The position numbers and the translations under genes are program-made. The notes under the pieces are model-generated. The model searched no databases. It was not told where the DNA came from and saw only the letters and a list, made by a program, of their open reading frames with translations. Positions 8,001 to 17,509 of a DNA stretch of 64,000 bases are shown here, one piece after another. Every line of letters begins with the position of its first letter. The stretch's first letter is position 1. The DNA lies in NCBI RefSeq assembly GCF_002993365.1, contig NZ_PVNP01000152.1, positions 1 through 64,000 of the forward strand, in the 5' to 3' direction. The DNA comes from Marisediminitalea alba. Its GTDB lineage: Bacteria > Pseudomonadota > Gammaproteobacteria > Enterobacterales > Alteromonadaceae.

Positions 8001-9689
8001 ATGATAATGACAACTCAACCTGTATTCCGATTGCCAGCTATTCCAAAGTTCCAATGCAAAGCGGTGCATTTGTTACTACTGGTTAGTGTGGTGACTATCT
8101 TTTTGTTTAATCGAACGTTTCTGGCCATGTTCTGGTCCGGAGTGAATATCAGCTCGGCACATGACGTGCTGTTTGCTCTGAGTGTTCCGCTTTTTATGGT
8201 CATAGTAATGACCTTGCTAACGTCTTTGTTGTCACTGGTCGTGGGCTTGCGACTTGCCATAATGATTAACTTTGCGTTTGCTGCGCTGGTGAGTTATGCC
8301 ACGTCTTCATTTGGCATTGTGTTTGATAAGGAAATGCTGCGCAATATTTTTGAAACCAATTCGCAGGAGGCGTTCAGTTATGTAAACTTATCGGTAATCG
8401 GTTATGGGTTACTGGCCGTGCTAGTGCCTGTGGTAATAATGATGAGGATTCGGTTTCGCGATACGTTTAAGCAGCGCGTAGTGTCGGTGTTTGCCGTGAA
8501 TGTACTGGGGGTGCTGGGCGTTATTGCTATTGCTGCGCTGTTTTATAAAGACTATGCGGCGTTTTTTCGTAATCATAAGGAACTGACCAAATACATTACG
8601 CCGGTAGCGGCTTACGACTCTACCTATAAATATGTGCGTGATACTTACTTTACTGAGCCTACGCCGTTTAAAATGCTCGATCCGGCTCCACAGCTTAACC
8701 CCTATGTCGCCAACTCAACTACGCTCACAGTAATGGTGGTGGGGGAAACCGCCAGGGCAGATCATTTTCAGTTACAAGGCTATCCACGGGAGACTACGCC
8801 TAACCTGGATCGTGAAAAGGTGCATTACTTTAGCTCGGTCTCCTCATGTGGCACGGCTACGGCAGTTTCTGTGCCCTGTATGTTTTCGCGCTTAAACCGT
8901 GATGAGTACGATCACTTTACCGCAGAGCATCAGGATAACGCGCTGGATATTATTCAGCGAGCCGGTGTGGAGGTTGCCTGGGTTGATAATAACTCCAGTT
9001 GTAAAGGGGTTTGTAAGCGCGTACCCAGCTTTACTGTAGAGCCGAATGAGGACTCTGGTGAGTGCAATAAAGACACCTGTTACGACAGCGTACTGGTGAC
9101 TGCGGTAAAACAATATATCACCCATTCAAACCGCCCTAACAAGTTGCTGGTACTGCATATGATTGGTTCGCACGGCCCGACATACTATCAACGCTACCCT
9201 GCAACCTTTAGGCGTTTCACACCGGATTGCCAGCAAAGTGATATTCAGAATTGCAGCAATGAGGCGCTGATTAATACTTACGATAACACGATTGCCTATA
9301 CCGATTACGTTTTAGGTGAAATTATTGAGGTATTGAAGCACAGTGGCATCGATAACACCCAGCTTTTATATGTTTCTGATCACGGCGAATCTCTGGGCGA
9401 GTCAGGGTTATATCTACATGGTTTTCCCTACGCTCTGGCGCCTGAATCACAAACTCATGTGCCGATGCTGTTCTGGCAAAATCTGCAGTCTGATTATGCC
9501 GGGGTTAATCGGGATTGTGAGGGAAAATTCGCCTCACAAACCATCTCCCATGACAATGTTTTCGATATGCTGCTGGGCATGACCGGAGTGGAGTCGATTG
9601 CCTATCGGCCGGAGAATAATGCGTTTAGCCATTGTGACAAGTCACTGGCCGGTATATTAAGTGACTATCCGGTTGCTGCGGCACCGTAA
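8001..9689 (+). CDS. eptA: Phosphoethanolamine transferase, EptA family
   Basis: Protein of 562 residues. Residues about 20-190 hold five transmembrane segments, and the rest is a periplasmic sulfatase-fold domain. Catalytic marks are VVGETARADHF (metal-binding Glu), CGTATAVSVPCMF with the nucleophile Thr near residue 285, MIGSHGP, and VSDHGESLGE with metal-binding Asp and His. Several Cys pairs fit the family's disulfides. The enzyme moves phosphoethanolamine from phosphatidylethanolamine to lipid A, lowering surface charge and polymyxin binding. It follows the Omp85 gene by 46 bp. Start may be ATG 8001 or 8007. No two-component regulator lies beside it. Confidence 0.9.
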   Translation: MIMTTQPVFRLPAIPKFQCKAVHLLLLVSVVTIFLFNRTFLAMFWSGVNISSAHDVLFALSVPLFMVIVMTLLTSLLSLVVGLRLAIMINFAFAALVSYATSSFGIVFDKEMLRNIFETNSQEAFSYVNLSVIGYGLLAVLVPVVIMMRIRFRDTFKQRVVSVFAVNVLGVLGVIAIAALFYKDYAAFFRNHKELTKYITPVAAYDSTYKYVRDTYFTEPTPFKMLDPAPQLNPYVANSTTLTVMVVGETARADHFQLQGYPRETTPNLDREKVHYFSSVSSCGTATAVSVPCMFSRLNRDEYDHFTAEHQDNALDIIQRAGVEVAWVDNNSSCKGVCKRVPSFTVEPNEDSGECNKDTCYDSVLVTAVKQYITHSNRPNKLLVLHMIGSHGPTYYQRYPATFRRFTPDCQQSDIQNCSNEALINTYDNTIAYTDYVLGEIIEVLKHSGIDNTQLLYVSDHGESLGESGLYLHGFPYALAPESQTHVPMLFWQNLQSDYAGVNRDCEGKFASQTISHDNVFDMLLGMTGVESIAYRPENNAFSHCDKSLAGILSDYPVAAAP

Positions 9690-9705
9690 CCAGGCGCCGC
9701 TTCGA

Positions 9706-10893
9706 CTATTGCTGAGTGACCAGCACCAGTTTTTGTACCCGTCGGCCGGTCGAGACTTCAGAGGTGTAGAGATTGCCCTGGCTGTCGGCCACCACGCTGT
9801 GTAACCAGGTAAACTGGCCGGGGTAACGGCCGGGGCGGCCAAAGCTGCCAAGCACTTCATAGGTCTCGTGCCAGAGTACCCAGATACGGCCGTTCATCAT
9901 ATCGGCTACATACATGTATTGGTTGTCCGGTGAGAAGGCTACATCGGTGGCAGTGCCAAGGCCCATGGTTTCGCCAGCAATCACTAAGTCCCGCACAAAA
10001 ACAGCCTTGCCGTTGGCATCGTTTCTAAACACCTGCAGGCGATTGTTGCGCCGATCGCACACATAAATCAGGCCGTTATCAGACTTTGTCACGCAGTGCA
10101 CGATATCGCCAAAGTTGCGCGCATCGGTGTTGATTTTATCAGCCCCTGCGGTGGCCTGGGATACATCAAAATCGCCTGCGCGGGTTCCACCCCCAGGGAT
10201 GGATGCATAAGCGCCCCAGTATTGTGAAAACGCATTGTCGATGGTGTTGAAACCGATAATACGTTTATTGATATAGCCGTCGGCGATAACCACTTCATTG
10301 GTGAAGGTATCGTGATAAATATCCGCCGGGTTGCCCAGCGATTGTTTGCTCTGGTTACCTTCTGTGCTGTTACGCGTACCAAACTGGCGAATGAATTTAC
10401 CCTCCGCCGTAAAATTCAGTACCACGTGATCGCCTTTGCCGTTGCCGCCCAGCCAAACCGTATTGTTATCGTCTACAAATAAGCCGTGTACGGTTTGAGG
10501 CCACTGGTTAACCCCGTCAATCTCCGGCGCGATGGACTCGCCACCCCAGCTGTTTTTCACTTGTCCGGTTGGAGAGATTTGTACCACATGGGGAGCGGCT
10601 TCACAGCAAACGCCGGTAGGCGGCGTTTGTTCGAGTGCCAAATCAAGTGGGCTCAGCGAGTTGGGGCGGTGCAACAACCACAGGTTGTCGGCCTTATCCA
10701 CCGCCAGCCCCGGCACCTGACCAATAATCCAGGTATCGGGCAAATCAGGCCAACTGGCATCCACTTTAAACACTGGCATCGGGCGCGACGCGCCTGGCTC
10801 GGGGTAACTCTCCAGCGCTACCAGTGTCTCACTGGCAGTCGCACTGATTGAAATAAGCCCGGAAATTAGCAGTAACAATGACGTTATCTTCAT
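9706..10893 (-). CDS. Secreted NHL-repeat beta-propeller protein
   Basis: Starting at ATG 10891-10893, the protein is about 395 residues and begins with a clear signal peptide (MKITSLLLLISGLISISATAS). Start choice: this ATG has AGGA upstream, while the longer frame to 11103 runs into the divergent dnaB leader. The body has repeated propeller-like blades, for example GLAVDKADNLWLL, GLFVDDNNTVWLG, DVAFSPDNQYMYVAD and SVVADSQGNLYTSE. NHL propellers bind ligands or, in peptidyl-amidoglycolate lyase-like enzymes, catalyse reactions. The exact activity cannot be told from sequence. Confidence 0.75.
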   Translation of the reverse strand: MKITSLLLLISGLISISATASETLVALESYPEPGASRPMPVFKVDASWPDLPDTWIIGQVPGLAVDKADNLWLLHRPNSLSPLDLALEQTPPTGVCCEAAPHVVQISPTGQVKNSWGGESIAPEIDGVNQWPQTVHGLFVDDNNTVWLGGNGKGDHVVLNFTAEGKFIRQFGTRNSTEGNQSKQSLGNPADIYHDTFTNEVVIADGYINKRIIGFNTIDNAFSQYWGAYASIPGGGTRAGDFDVSQATAGADKINTDARNFGDIVHCVTKSDNGLIYVCDRRNNRLQVFRNDANGKAVFVRDLVIAGETMGLGTATDVAFSPDNQYMYVADMMNGRIWVLWHETYEVLGSFGRPGRYPGQFTWLHSVVADSQGNLYTSEVSTGRRVQKLVLVTQQ

Positions 10894-11043
10894 GACATTC
10901 CTGTTTGGCGAACGGCCTTGGTTTTGAACTTTAGTATATAGGCTTCGCCATGATAAAGGATCATTTTCCCCTAACAAACGATGCAAGCTAGCGCTAAATA
11001 TCGCATAATAACCTCCTTGCAAATTATTCAGGTATATCGTCAG

Positions 11044-12432
11044 GTGAAAGTTGTTCCGGCCAGTTCCGATAAAAGCGTAGAAAAACTCAAGGTGCCGCCG
11101 CACAGCATAGAAGCTGAGCAGGCCGTGCTGGGTAGTATGCTAATCGATCCGGAATCCTGGGATAAGGTGTCTGAGCTGGTAACAGATGCCGAGTTTTATA
11201 ACCGCTCGCATCAAATAGTATTTAAGGCGATCCTTGATTTGCTGGCGCAAAGTCAGCCGGTCGACCTGATTACCGTGTCAGAATTACTCGAAAACAACGA
11301 TCAGCTCGAAGACGCAGGTGGCTTTGCCTATTTAGGTGAACTGGCCCGCAATACGCCAAGTTCTGCCAACGTTACCGCCTATGCAAAGATTATCCGTGAA
11401 CGGGCTATCACCCGGGAGCTGATTGGCGTAGCCAACGAAATCGCCGAAGTGGGCTATAATCCGGAAGGTCGCGACAGCGCCGATATCCTGGATATGGCCG
11501 AGAGCAAGGTGTTTGAGATTGCGGAACGGCGCACTGGTGCCTCAGAAGGGCCACAGAGTATTGAGTCGGTGCTGGGTAAAACCATCGACCGTCTTGAAGC
11601 GCTGATTAAAGACAACCGGGAAGTCACCGGGGTAACCACCGGTTTTTCCGATCTGGATAAAAAAACCAGTGGTATGCAACCTTCCGATCTGATTATTGTT
11701 GCCGCCCGTCCCTCAATGGGTAAAACCACCTTCGCGATGAACCTGGCGGAAAATGCCATGCTGGCGGAAGACAAACCGGTACTGGTATTCAGCCTTGAGA
11801 TGCCGTCGGAACAGATCATGATGCGTATGCTGGCATCACTCAGCCGGGTGGATCAAACTAAAATCCGTACCGCACAGCTCGACGATGAAGACTGGGCGCG
11901 TATTTCAAACACCATGGCGATGCTCAAAGAAAAAGACAATATCTATGTGGATGACTCCTCCGGCCTGACGCCCATGGACGTGCGTAGCCGCGCCAGAAAG
12001 CTGGCCCGGGAGCGCGGCGGACTAAGCATGATCATGGTGGATTACCTGCAGCTTATGCGGGTACCATCATTAAGCGACAACCGTACGCTGGAGATTGCGG
12101 AGATTTCACGCTCACTCAAAGCGCTGGCCAAAGAGCTGAACATCCCTGTTATCGCCCTTTCACAGCTTAACCGGAGCCTGGAACAACGGGCCGATAAACG
12201 TCCGGTTAACTCGGACCTGCGGGAATCCGGCTCAATCGAGCAGGATGCCGACTTAATCATGTTTATTTATCGTGATGAGGTGTATCACGAAAACAGTGAA
12301 GACAAAGGCGTGGCTGAAATTATTATTGGTAAGCAGCGTAACGGCCCCATCGGTACCTGTAGGCTCACCTTCCAGGGGCAGTTTTCACGCTTTGATAATT
12401 ACGCGGGTCCCGCAGTACCGGATGAATATTAA
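11044..12432 (+). CDS. dnaB: Replicative DNA helicase DnaB
   Basis: The protein has the DnaB N-terminal helical domain (PPHSIEAEQAVLGSML) and a RecA-like C-terminal domain: Walker A ARPSMGKTTFAMN, Walker B MIMVDYLQLM, and DLRESGSIEQDAD with the arginine finger region. It is the hexameric helicase that unwinds DNA at the replication fork and loads from DnaC/DciA. The start is uncertain: an upstream ATG at 10981 adds 21 residues with no homology-like character, while GTG 11044 leaves a normal-length protein. No good ribosome site decides it. No intein is present. Confidence 0.9.
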   Translation: MKVVPASSDKSVEKLKVPPHSIEAEQAVLGSMLIDPESWDKVSELVTDAEFYNRSHQIVFKAILDLLAQSQPVDLITVSELLENNDQLEDAGGFAYLGELARNTPSSANVTAYAKIIRERAITRELIGVANEIAEVGYNPEGRDSADILDMAESKVFEIAERRTGASEGPQSIESVLGKTIDRLEALIKDNREVTGVTTGFSDLDKKTSGMQPSDLIIVAARPSMGKTTFAMNLAENAMLAEDKPVLVFSLEMPSEQIMMRMLASLSRVDQTKIRTAQLDDEDWARISNTMAMLKEKDNIYVDDSSGLTPMDVRSRARKLARERGGLSMIMVDYLQLMRVPSLSDNRTLEIAEISRSLKALAKELNIPVIALSQLNRSLEQRADKRPVNSDLRESGSIEQDADLIMFIYRDEVYHENSEDKGVAEIIIGKQRNGPIGTCRLTFQGQFSRFDNYAGPAVPDEY

Positions 12433-12440
12433 AAGTACGG

Positions 12441-12758
12441 TTAAGCGCTTAACAACCAGTACATTAACGCACCACCGGTAAGGATCCCTATCAACAGAGC
12501 AAGCAGAACACTGAGTGTTTGTTTGCCAATGTTTATCGATTGCCAGCTCGACGAGTCAGCTTTGGGAACTACCAGTAAGGAACGCTGTGGTACTTCAAAC
12601 ACTGCGCTCAGGCTCATCACCGTTTCTGTGGCTGCGTTACCTTCTTTTTCTACCCGCTGAATGGTCCTCAGACTAACTCCGCATAGTTCGGCAAGTTGTT
12701 GCTGGGTCCATTGGTGTTGTTGTCGTAGCGCTTTTATCTGCAGCGCATCGATTTCCAC
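12441..12758 (-). CDS. XRE-family regulator with C-terminal membrane segment
   Basis: Protein of 105 residues. Residues 1-65 form a Cro/CI helix-turn-helix (IKALRQQHQWTQQQLAELCGV, read as WTQQQLAELCGVSLRTIQRV). Residues about 80-103 form one transmembrane helix (LLALLIGILTGGALMYWLL). The arrangement suggests a DNA-binding domain held at the membrane. It is convergent with dnaB (gap 8 bp) and lies 11 bp downstream of another small membrane-protein gene on the same strand, so the two are probably co-transcribed. Confidence 0.75.
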   Translation of the reverse strand: MEIDALQIKALRQQHQWTQQQLAELCGVSLRTIQRVEKEGNAATETVMSLSAVFEVPQRSLLVVPKADSSSWQSINIGKQTLSVLLALLIGILTGGALMYWLLSA

Positions 12759-12769
12759 AGCGCTGCTCC

Positions 12770-13201
12770 TTATGCAACCAGGTACTTGACTAGCGCAACC
12801 GCTGACAAACCAAATAAGAACCCAAACGCAAACATTTTCAAAATATTAAGCCAGCTGCGTTTGGATGATGAGACAAATGCTTTTGACTGAGACGCGAGTA
12901 ATTCGCCGTTTTTAAACACTTCGCACTCCAGATTACCGCGCATTAAACTGGTAATATGGTACCGCACAAGGTACTTATGGCCGTTGTGTACAAAATGGTG
13001 TTCACTGACAGTTTTCAATAGTTCGCGTTTGCTCGATACCGGGTTATCGTTTACATAGACCGTTTCTTTTCCTGACCAGGCAGAGCCGTTCACGGCAATA
13101 TCGGTATCGCCATCATTAAAATAAAACCAGTATCCATCGATGAAATTGGGTGATGCCATTGCTGCACTTTGGTTGTGTTTAGAAGAACTTAAGTGTGCCA
13201 T
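12770..13201 (-). CDS. Unrecognised protein with C-terminal membrane anchor
   Basis: Protein of 143 residues. I do not recognise it. The N-terminal 110 residues are soluble with beta-strand-like segments (YWFYFNDGDTDIAVNGSAWSG, read as YWFYFNDGD and VNGSAWSGKETVYVND), and a single hydrophobic helix sits at about 118-142 (MFAFGFLFGLSAVALVKYLVA). No signal peptide is seen, so the bulk is probably cytoplasmic and tail-anchored. It precedes the membrane-anchored XRE regulator by 11 bp. Both proteins share the soluble-domain plus C-terminal TM plan. Start could also be Met 15. Confidence 0.55.
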   Translation of the reverse strand: MAHLSSSKHNQSAAMASPNFIDGYWFYFNDGDTDIAVNGSAWSGKETVYVNDNPVSSKRELLKTVSEHHFVHNGHKYLVRYHITSLMRGNLECEVFKNGELLASQSKAFVSSSKRSWLNILKMFAFGFLFGLSAVALVKYLVA

Positions 13202-13536
13202 ATTCGGGACTCCATACCTATATAATAAGCTGTAATTTTCGTGTGTCGTAAGTACAAAGGCTGTGCTTAATTGACGCCACTATTGCAGCATGATTATCCG
13301 GCGAAACGTGACGACAACGGGGCGACTACATACCGACTGGCATATGACAGCGGTTATGACACTCATGTATTTCAATTGTCTAATTGGTTGTGAGTGCTTG
13401 CTAACTTTTTTCTGTCCGGAGGCAATTGACCTTGCTTATTGCACCGGTTTTTAATAGCCGTTACTCTGATGGCCGCTTAACTCCGGTATCCGGGAGTTAC
13501 AGTGCGAGTATGTAACGGAGCAGAAGAGAAGCCCCT
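13202..13536. other. 335-bp intergenic region, divergent promoters
   Basis: No gene is seen here. It separates divergent units: the small membrane protein (minus) and the hydrolase/kynU pair (plus). An imperfect inverted repeat, aactccgg (13479-13486) and cgggagtt (13491-13498), lies 38 bp before the hydrolase start and could be an operator or a leader hairpin. Confidence 0.4.
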
Positions 13537-14370
13537 ATGATAAGAATAATCAGCCTCCTGACCGTATTGGTCGCTTTGCAGGCATGTCAGACTTTACCGG
13601 ACACTTCGAAGAACGAGGTAATGAATTTGCCCTATAGTGAAGTGGCTAGTCAGCGTTATCAGATTGCAGCGTCGAATATCGCTTATGCACACAGTTCATT
13701 GCAGCGCATTTACTACTGGCCAGCTCAGGTAAAAACCCAAAGTGCACTCATTTTTATCCACGGTGGTTGCTGGCTGAATGCTTATGATTTCACCCATGCG
13801 CGCGGACTTTTTACGGCGCTGGCAAAACAGGGCGTGGCTACCTTTGCCATTGAGTATCGCCGAACAGGCGATGCGGGTGGCGGTTGGCCGGGCACGTTAA
13901 CCGATATTCAACAGGCCTTGCCGGCAGTTAAACAATGGCTGGATGAAAAAGCTTTGGGTGACGTACCCGTTTACCTGGCTGGTCACTCGGCAGGTGGACA
14001 CCTGGCTTTGCTGGCTGCGCAGTCCTTAACGTTCCCGGTTGAGAAAGTTATTGGCCTGGCCGCCATCACTGACCCGGCTTCCTACGCCACGGGAACCAAC
14101 AGTTGTCAAAATGCTACGCCGCGTTTCTTTAACGGCATGCCAGATGAGTTACCAGAAGCGTACGCGGCGGCAACGCCGGTTACTGCTAAGATATCTGCTC
14201 CGATTATTTTGCTCCAGGGCGATGCTGATACTATCGTCCCTTTAACGCAAAGCGAGCTGGCAGGCAGCGAAGCGATAATCAGTGAGGGAGCAGGTCATTT
14301 CGACTGGTTGCACAGCGCCACGCCTGCTTATCAGCTGTTTCTCAATCAATTACTTAAAGAGGGCAGATAA
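13537..14370 (+). CDS. Alpha/beta hydrolase, candidate kynurenine formamidase, lipoprotein-like
   Basis: Protein of 277 residues. The N-terminus has a hydrophobic stretch ending in VALQAC, a plausible lipobox with Cys 17. The oxyanion-hole motif HGGCW (about residue 75), nucleophile elbow GHSAGGH (about residue 149), and late Asp (QGDADTIVP) and His (GAGHFDW) complete an alpha/beta-hydrolase triad. This fold includes the AFMID-type arylformamidases that open N-formylkynurenine. The stop TAA overlaps the kynU ATG by one base, which supports a tryptophan-degradation role. A lipoprotein signal would place it outside the cytoplasm, which is odd for that pathway; the role is an inference. Confidence 0.7.
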   Translation: MIRIISLLTVLVALQACQTLPDTSKNEVMNLPYSEVASQRYQIAASNIAYAHSSLQRIYYWPAQVKTQSALIFIHGGCWLNAYDFTHARGLFTALAKQGVATFAIEYRRTGDAGGGWPGTLTDIQQALPAVKQWLDEKALGDVPVYLAGHSAGGHLALLAAQSLTFPVEKVIGLAAITDPASYATGTNSCQNATPRFFNGMPDELPEAYAAATPVTAKISAPIILLQGDADTIVPLTQSELAGSEAIISEGAGHFDWLHSATPAYQLFLNQLLKEGR

Positions 14371-15602
14371 TGTTGAGCATAGCGCAGAACCTGGACAGGC
14401 AGGATGCCCTTGCCGCACTACGGCAGCAGTTTTATCTGCCTCAAGGCACTATTTATCTGGATGGCAATTCGTTGGGGGCACTACCTGTGGCGGCCAAAGA
14501 ACGGGCTGTTGAAGTTGTGAATCAGCAGTGGGGGCAGGACCTCATTACCAGTTGGAATAAACACGCCTGGATCGATTTGCCCCTGCACTGTGGTGAACTG
14601 ATTGCGCCGTTGATTGGTGCGGCGCCCGGCCAGGTAATTTGTTGTGATTCCATATCGGTTAACTTGTTTAAAGTATTAAGTGCTGCCCTGCAAATGCAGA
14701 AAGGCCGAAGCAAAGTGATTACCACCGTTGATAACTTTCCTACCGATATTTATGTCATTGAGGGGCTCAGGCAACAACTGGGCGAGGTTTCCTGTGAGCT
14801 GGTATTGAGTGAGGAAAGTGAGATTGAGACGCAACTGGATGAACGTATCGCCATCCTGTTGCTGACTCAGGTGAACTTTCGAAGCGGACGTTTACTGGAT
14901 ATGCGACGCATAACTGAACTGGCCCATGAAAAAGGAATTCTGGTGGTTTGGGATCTGGCTCACTCTGCTGGCGCACTGCCGGTAAAACTGGATGGCTGTA
15001 ATGCCGACTTCGCTGTTGGTTGTACTTACAAATATCTGAACGGCGGTCCTGGTGCGCCTGCATTTATTTATGTGGCTCAGCGCCATCAGGGCGAATTTCA
15101 ACAACCCATAAGCGGCTGGATGGGACATGCTGCGCCCTTTAGCTTTAATTCCGCTTACGCGCCTGTGCCAGGTGTTAAGCAAAATCTTTCAGGTACTCCG
15201 GCAGTGATTGCAATGAGTGTATTAGAAGCAGCGCTGAATGTGTGGTCAGACGTAGACATGTTGCGGGTACGGCAGAAATCCATGGCAATGGGCGAATTTT
15301 TTCTGGAATGCCTGAAAGCCTGCGGCCTGGATGACGAGTTTGTCTGTGTTTCGCCTGATTCTGCGCTGGAAAGGGGCAGTCAACTGGCGTTTCAGCATCA
15401 GCATGCCTATGCGATTTGCCAGGCGTGGATTGACGCGGGTGTGATCGCGGATTTCAGGGCGCCAGATTTACTCAGGGTTGGCTTTACACCACTGTATATC
15501 AGCTTTGAAGAACTCTGGCAGGCTGTGAATAAATTAAAACTGATTATGGAAAACAAAGAATATTTACGCGACGCATATCAATCAATTCAAACGGTTACTT
15601 AA
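14370..15602 (+). CDS. kynU: Kynureninase
   Basis: Protein of 410 residues of the PLP-dependent aspartate aminotransferase superfamily. It has YLDGNSLGALP at the N-terminus, the Asp of WDLAHSAGALP, and the PLP-binding Lys in CTYKYLNGGPGAPAF (about residue 220), which is the kynureninase signature. GWMGHAAPF follows. The enzyme splits L-kynurenine to anthranilate and alanine. It is translationally coupled (TAATG) to the upstream hydrolase. No kynA (tryptophan dioxygenase) is in the window. Confidence 0.92.
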   Translation: MLSIAQNLDRQDALAALRQQFYLPQGTIYLDGNSLGALPVAAKERAVEVVNQQWGQDLITSWNKHAWIDLPLHCGELIAPLIGAAPGQVICCDSISVNLFKVLSAALQMQKGRSKVITTVDNFPTDIYVIEGLRQQLGEVSCELVLSEESEIETQLDERIAILLLTQVNFRSGRLLDMRRITELAHEKGILVVWDLAHSAGALPVKLDGCNADFAVGCTYKYLNGGPGAPAFIYVAQRHQGEFQQPISGWMGHAAPFSFNSAYAPVPGVKQNLSGTPAVIAMSVLEAALNVWSDVDMLRVRQKSMAMGEFFLECLKACGLDDEFVCVSPDSALERGSQLAFQHQHAYAICQAWIDAGVIADFRAPDLLRVGFTPLYISFEELWQAVNKLKLIMENKEYLRDAYQSIQTVT

Positions 15603-15627
15603 CCCTAAAATTTCTGAATTAGATTGT

Positions 15628-16512
15628 CTATTGATTACGATACTTGTGAATAGCGCGCACTTGGCTCAGGGTAAACTGGCGCAGTGTGCTGAGTAAACCT
15701 TTTGACGGCGCAGCTTCTTCATAGTCGAGCAACTCACCCTGCGAGGCTAAAATTCTGGCTGAAATACTGTGCTCACACATTATCGCTGTCAGCTTTAATC
15801 TCAATAAATCTTTGTTAAAAGCTTCAAAGCTGCTGCTGTTGTACCATCCACCTGAAAACAACCAGCTGCCCACATAATAGGCTCCTGATTCATTATAAAA
15901 CTGTTTCAATAATGAATACGAATCAGCTTGCCATGTAGAGACATTTTTGCATTCGCCAAAGACTTTTTGACATTGATCAACAAGTAAATTTGCCGCGCTG
16001 GCGTTTACCATGAATATTGCTGTTGCAACAAACGAAGGAAGGTTCATGCCCAGTATCGTGCATTCACGTTGAGCCATTTTATGAAGACTGCCACCTATTA
16101 CGGGGACCGGTAGCTGACGGAGCTGAGCCGCTGCCTGAAGGTACTTCACTACCGACGACAGGTACAACGGATAATGACTAAATACAGTATCATTTAATAA
16201 AATGAAAGATGTTGACTCATCAATTTTTCTGTTTTCTCTTAGATAAGTGAGTCCTTCTACCCATCCAGAAAACTCAGCATTTTGATTGGTTCCTGTAACC
16301 CTATCTGCAGGATAATCCGCAAAGAATTCTTCAATTTTGACGGCGTCGTCATCTGCGGCGTTGTTTACAATCACAACTCCTTCTGCGCCAAATGTTTTGA
16401 ATAGCTTAAATAAAGCTCTAAAACGTTTATGTTTCTCGGCTATCCGGGCAGATGAGTAAACAACAAATATTACCCAGTAGTTTTCCAGTGTTACCGTGCT
16501 CTTTCTTATCAT
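15628..16512 (-). CDS. Putative glycosyltransferase or surface-sugar protein
   Basis: Protein of 294 residues. I do not recognise a named enzyme. The stretch NQNAEFSGWVEGLTYL resembles the N-x-G-x-E-F-x-x-W/Y-x-x-G-L motif seen in several polysaccharide-associated glycosyltransferases, and SFILLNDTVF resembles the acceptor-site region LLNDS that follows in those proteins. It lies 4 bp after another glycosyltransferase gene and is the last of three such genes on the minus strand. Role in surface glycan assembly is inferred from context. Confidence 0.55.
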   Translation of the reverse strand: MIRKSTVTLENYWVIFVVYSSARIAEKHKRFRALFKLFKTFGAEGVVIVNNAADDDAVKIEEFFADYPADRVTGTNQNAEFSGWVEGLTYLRENRKIDESTSFILLNDTVFSHYPLYLSSVVKYLQAAAQLRQLPVPVIGGSLHKMAQRECTILGMNLPSFVATAIFMVNASAANLLVDQCQKVFGECKNVSTWQADSYSLLKQFYNESGAYYVGSWLFSGGWYNSSSFEAFNKDLLRLKLTAIMCEHSISARILASQGELLDYEEAAPSKGLLSTLRQFTLSQVRAIHKYRNQ

Positions 16513-16516
16513 TAGT

Positions 16517-17509
16517 TTAGCTATTTCCTGTCAATTGCTTGAGTTTTCTGCGCTCACCAATAGATAAAGAGTAGTATATTTTAGATAGAGGCCGGCTAAC
16601 CTGGGGAATGATTGTATCGAACAAGAGTTTCCCCCAACGCTCAATAATACTATCGACAGAAAAATCGTTAGCCCGCACAGCACCATTACTAATCATTTTC
16701 CTATACATATCGGGGTTATTAATCAAATGATCAACAGCATCCATTAGTCCTCGTAAATTGCTCACTTCTATATAATCGAGCTCACTTTTTCTCAGTTCCT
16801 GATACGCTATTTCCGGACCAAGTATGCAAGGAACCTGAGCAGTCCAGCCATTTATTAGTTTCGAGGCAGGTTTATCCGGATAATTAAGGGCTAAATCCTG
16901 CCTTAAGGCCACAACAAGATCGGTTTCACTGTAATCATTCCAGTTAATCAAATCGTATCTGGCATCCAGACTATCCCATTGCTGACCGTCAGCTACCCAT
17001 TGAATATTTCGCTGGGCTAAAAAAGTCTCCCATGCATCAGACTCAAGTATCGGGTTTAAATTGCTAAGAAAGCCTTTAAATGCAATGTTCTTAATCGTAG
17101 TGCCTCGGTCGCTGTTCCTCTGAATGATATTTGGCTGAGGCCAGTGTGGTATGAAAAAGAATTTCTTCGCATCAGAAAAGTGTTGATTTTGGAGGATCTC
17201 AAAATCAGAGAATTTGCTCTCTACCCGGTCCGCTCTAACCATCACTGTGACGATGCCTCTTGTTGAGGGAGCTTCGTTCCAGAAGGTGGTGAATTGCTCA
17301 TAGTGCAGTACAACTATTCCGGACTTTGGTGGTTTTGATGTGGCGATTACCGGATAACCTGCTTTTTTTAGCCTAATGTAAGTTTGGACAATCCAGACTT
17401 TAGGTCCTGTGGCGAAATAACGCCAATCTTCTTCCAATTCCAATATTTCTGCTGCGGTATAATTGGCAAAGTCGGGATGATAAAAGTAAACCTCCACACA
17501 GTACTCCAT
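16517..17509 (-). CDS. Putative glycosyltransferase (GT-B-like)
   Basis: Protein of 330 residues. The C-terminal part has KPASKLINGWTAQVPCILGPE and AYQELRKSELDYIEV, then a stretch on helix-rich NPDMYRKMISNGAVRANDFS that resembles the nucleotide-sugar-binding half of GT-B enzymes. The N-terminus mentions no signal peptide. Its ATG overlaps the stop codon of the upstream GT2 gene by one base, so the two are co-translated. The acceptor and sugar cannot be told. Confidence 0.6.
   Translation of the reverse strand: MEYCVEVYFYHPDFANYTAAEILELEEDWRYFATGPKVWIVQTYIRLKKAGYPVIATSKPPKSGIVVLHYEQFTTFWNEAPSTRGIVTVMVRADRVESKFSDFEILQNQHFSDAKKFFFIPHWPQPNIIQRNSDRGTTIKNIAFKGFLSNLNPILESDAWETFLAQRNIQWVADGQQWDSLDARYDLINWNDYSETDLVVALRQDLALNYPDKPASKLINGWTAQVPCILGPEIAYQELRKSELDYIEVSNLRGLMDAVDHLINNPDMYRKMISNGAVRANDFSVDSIIERWGKLLFDTIIPQVSRPLSKIYYSLSIGERRKLKQLTGNS

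Noticed and set aside
13479..13498. Hairpin before the hydrolase gene as a terminator
   Set aside because: No T run, imperfect pairing, and no upstream gene in that direction.
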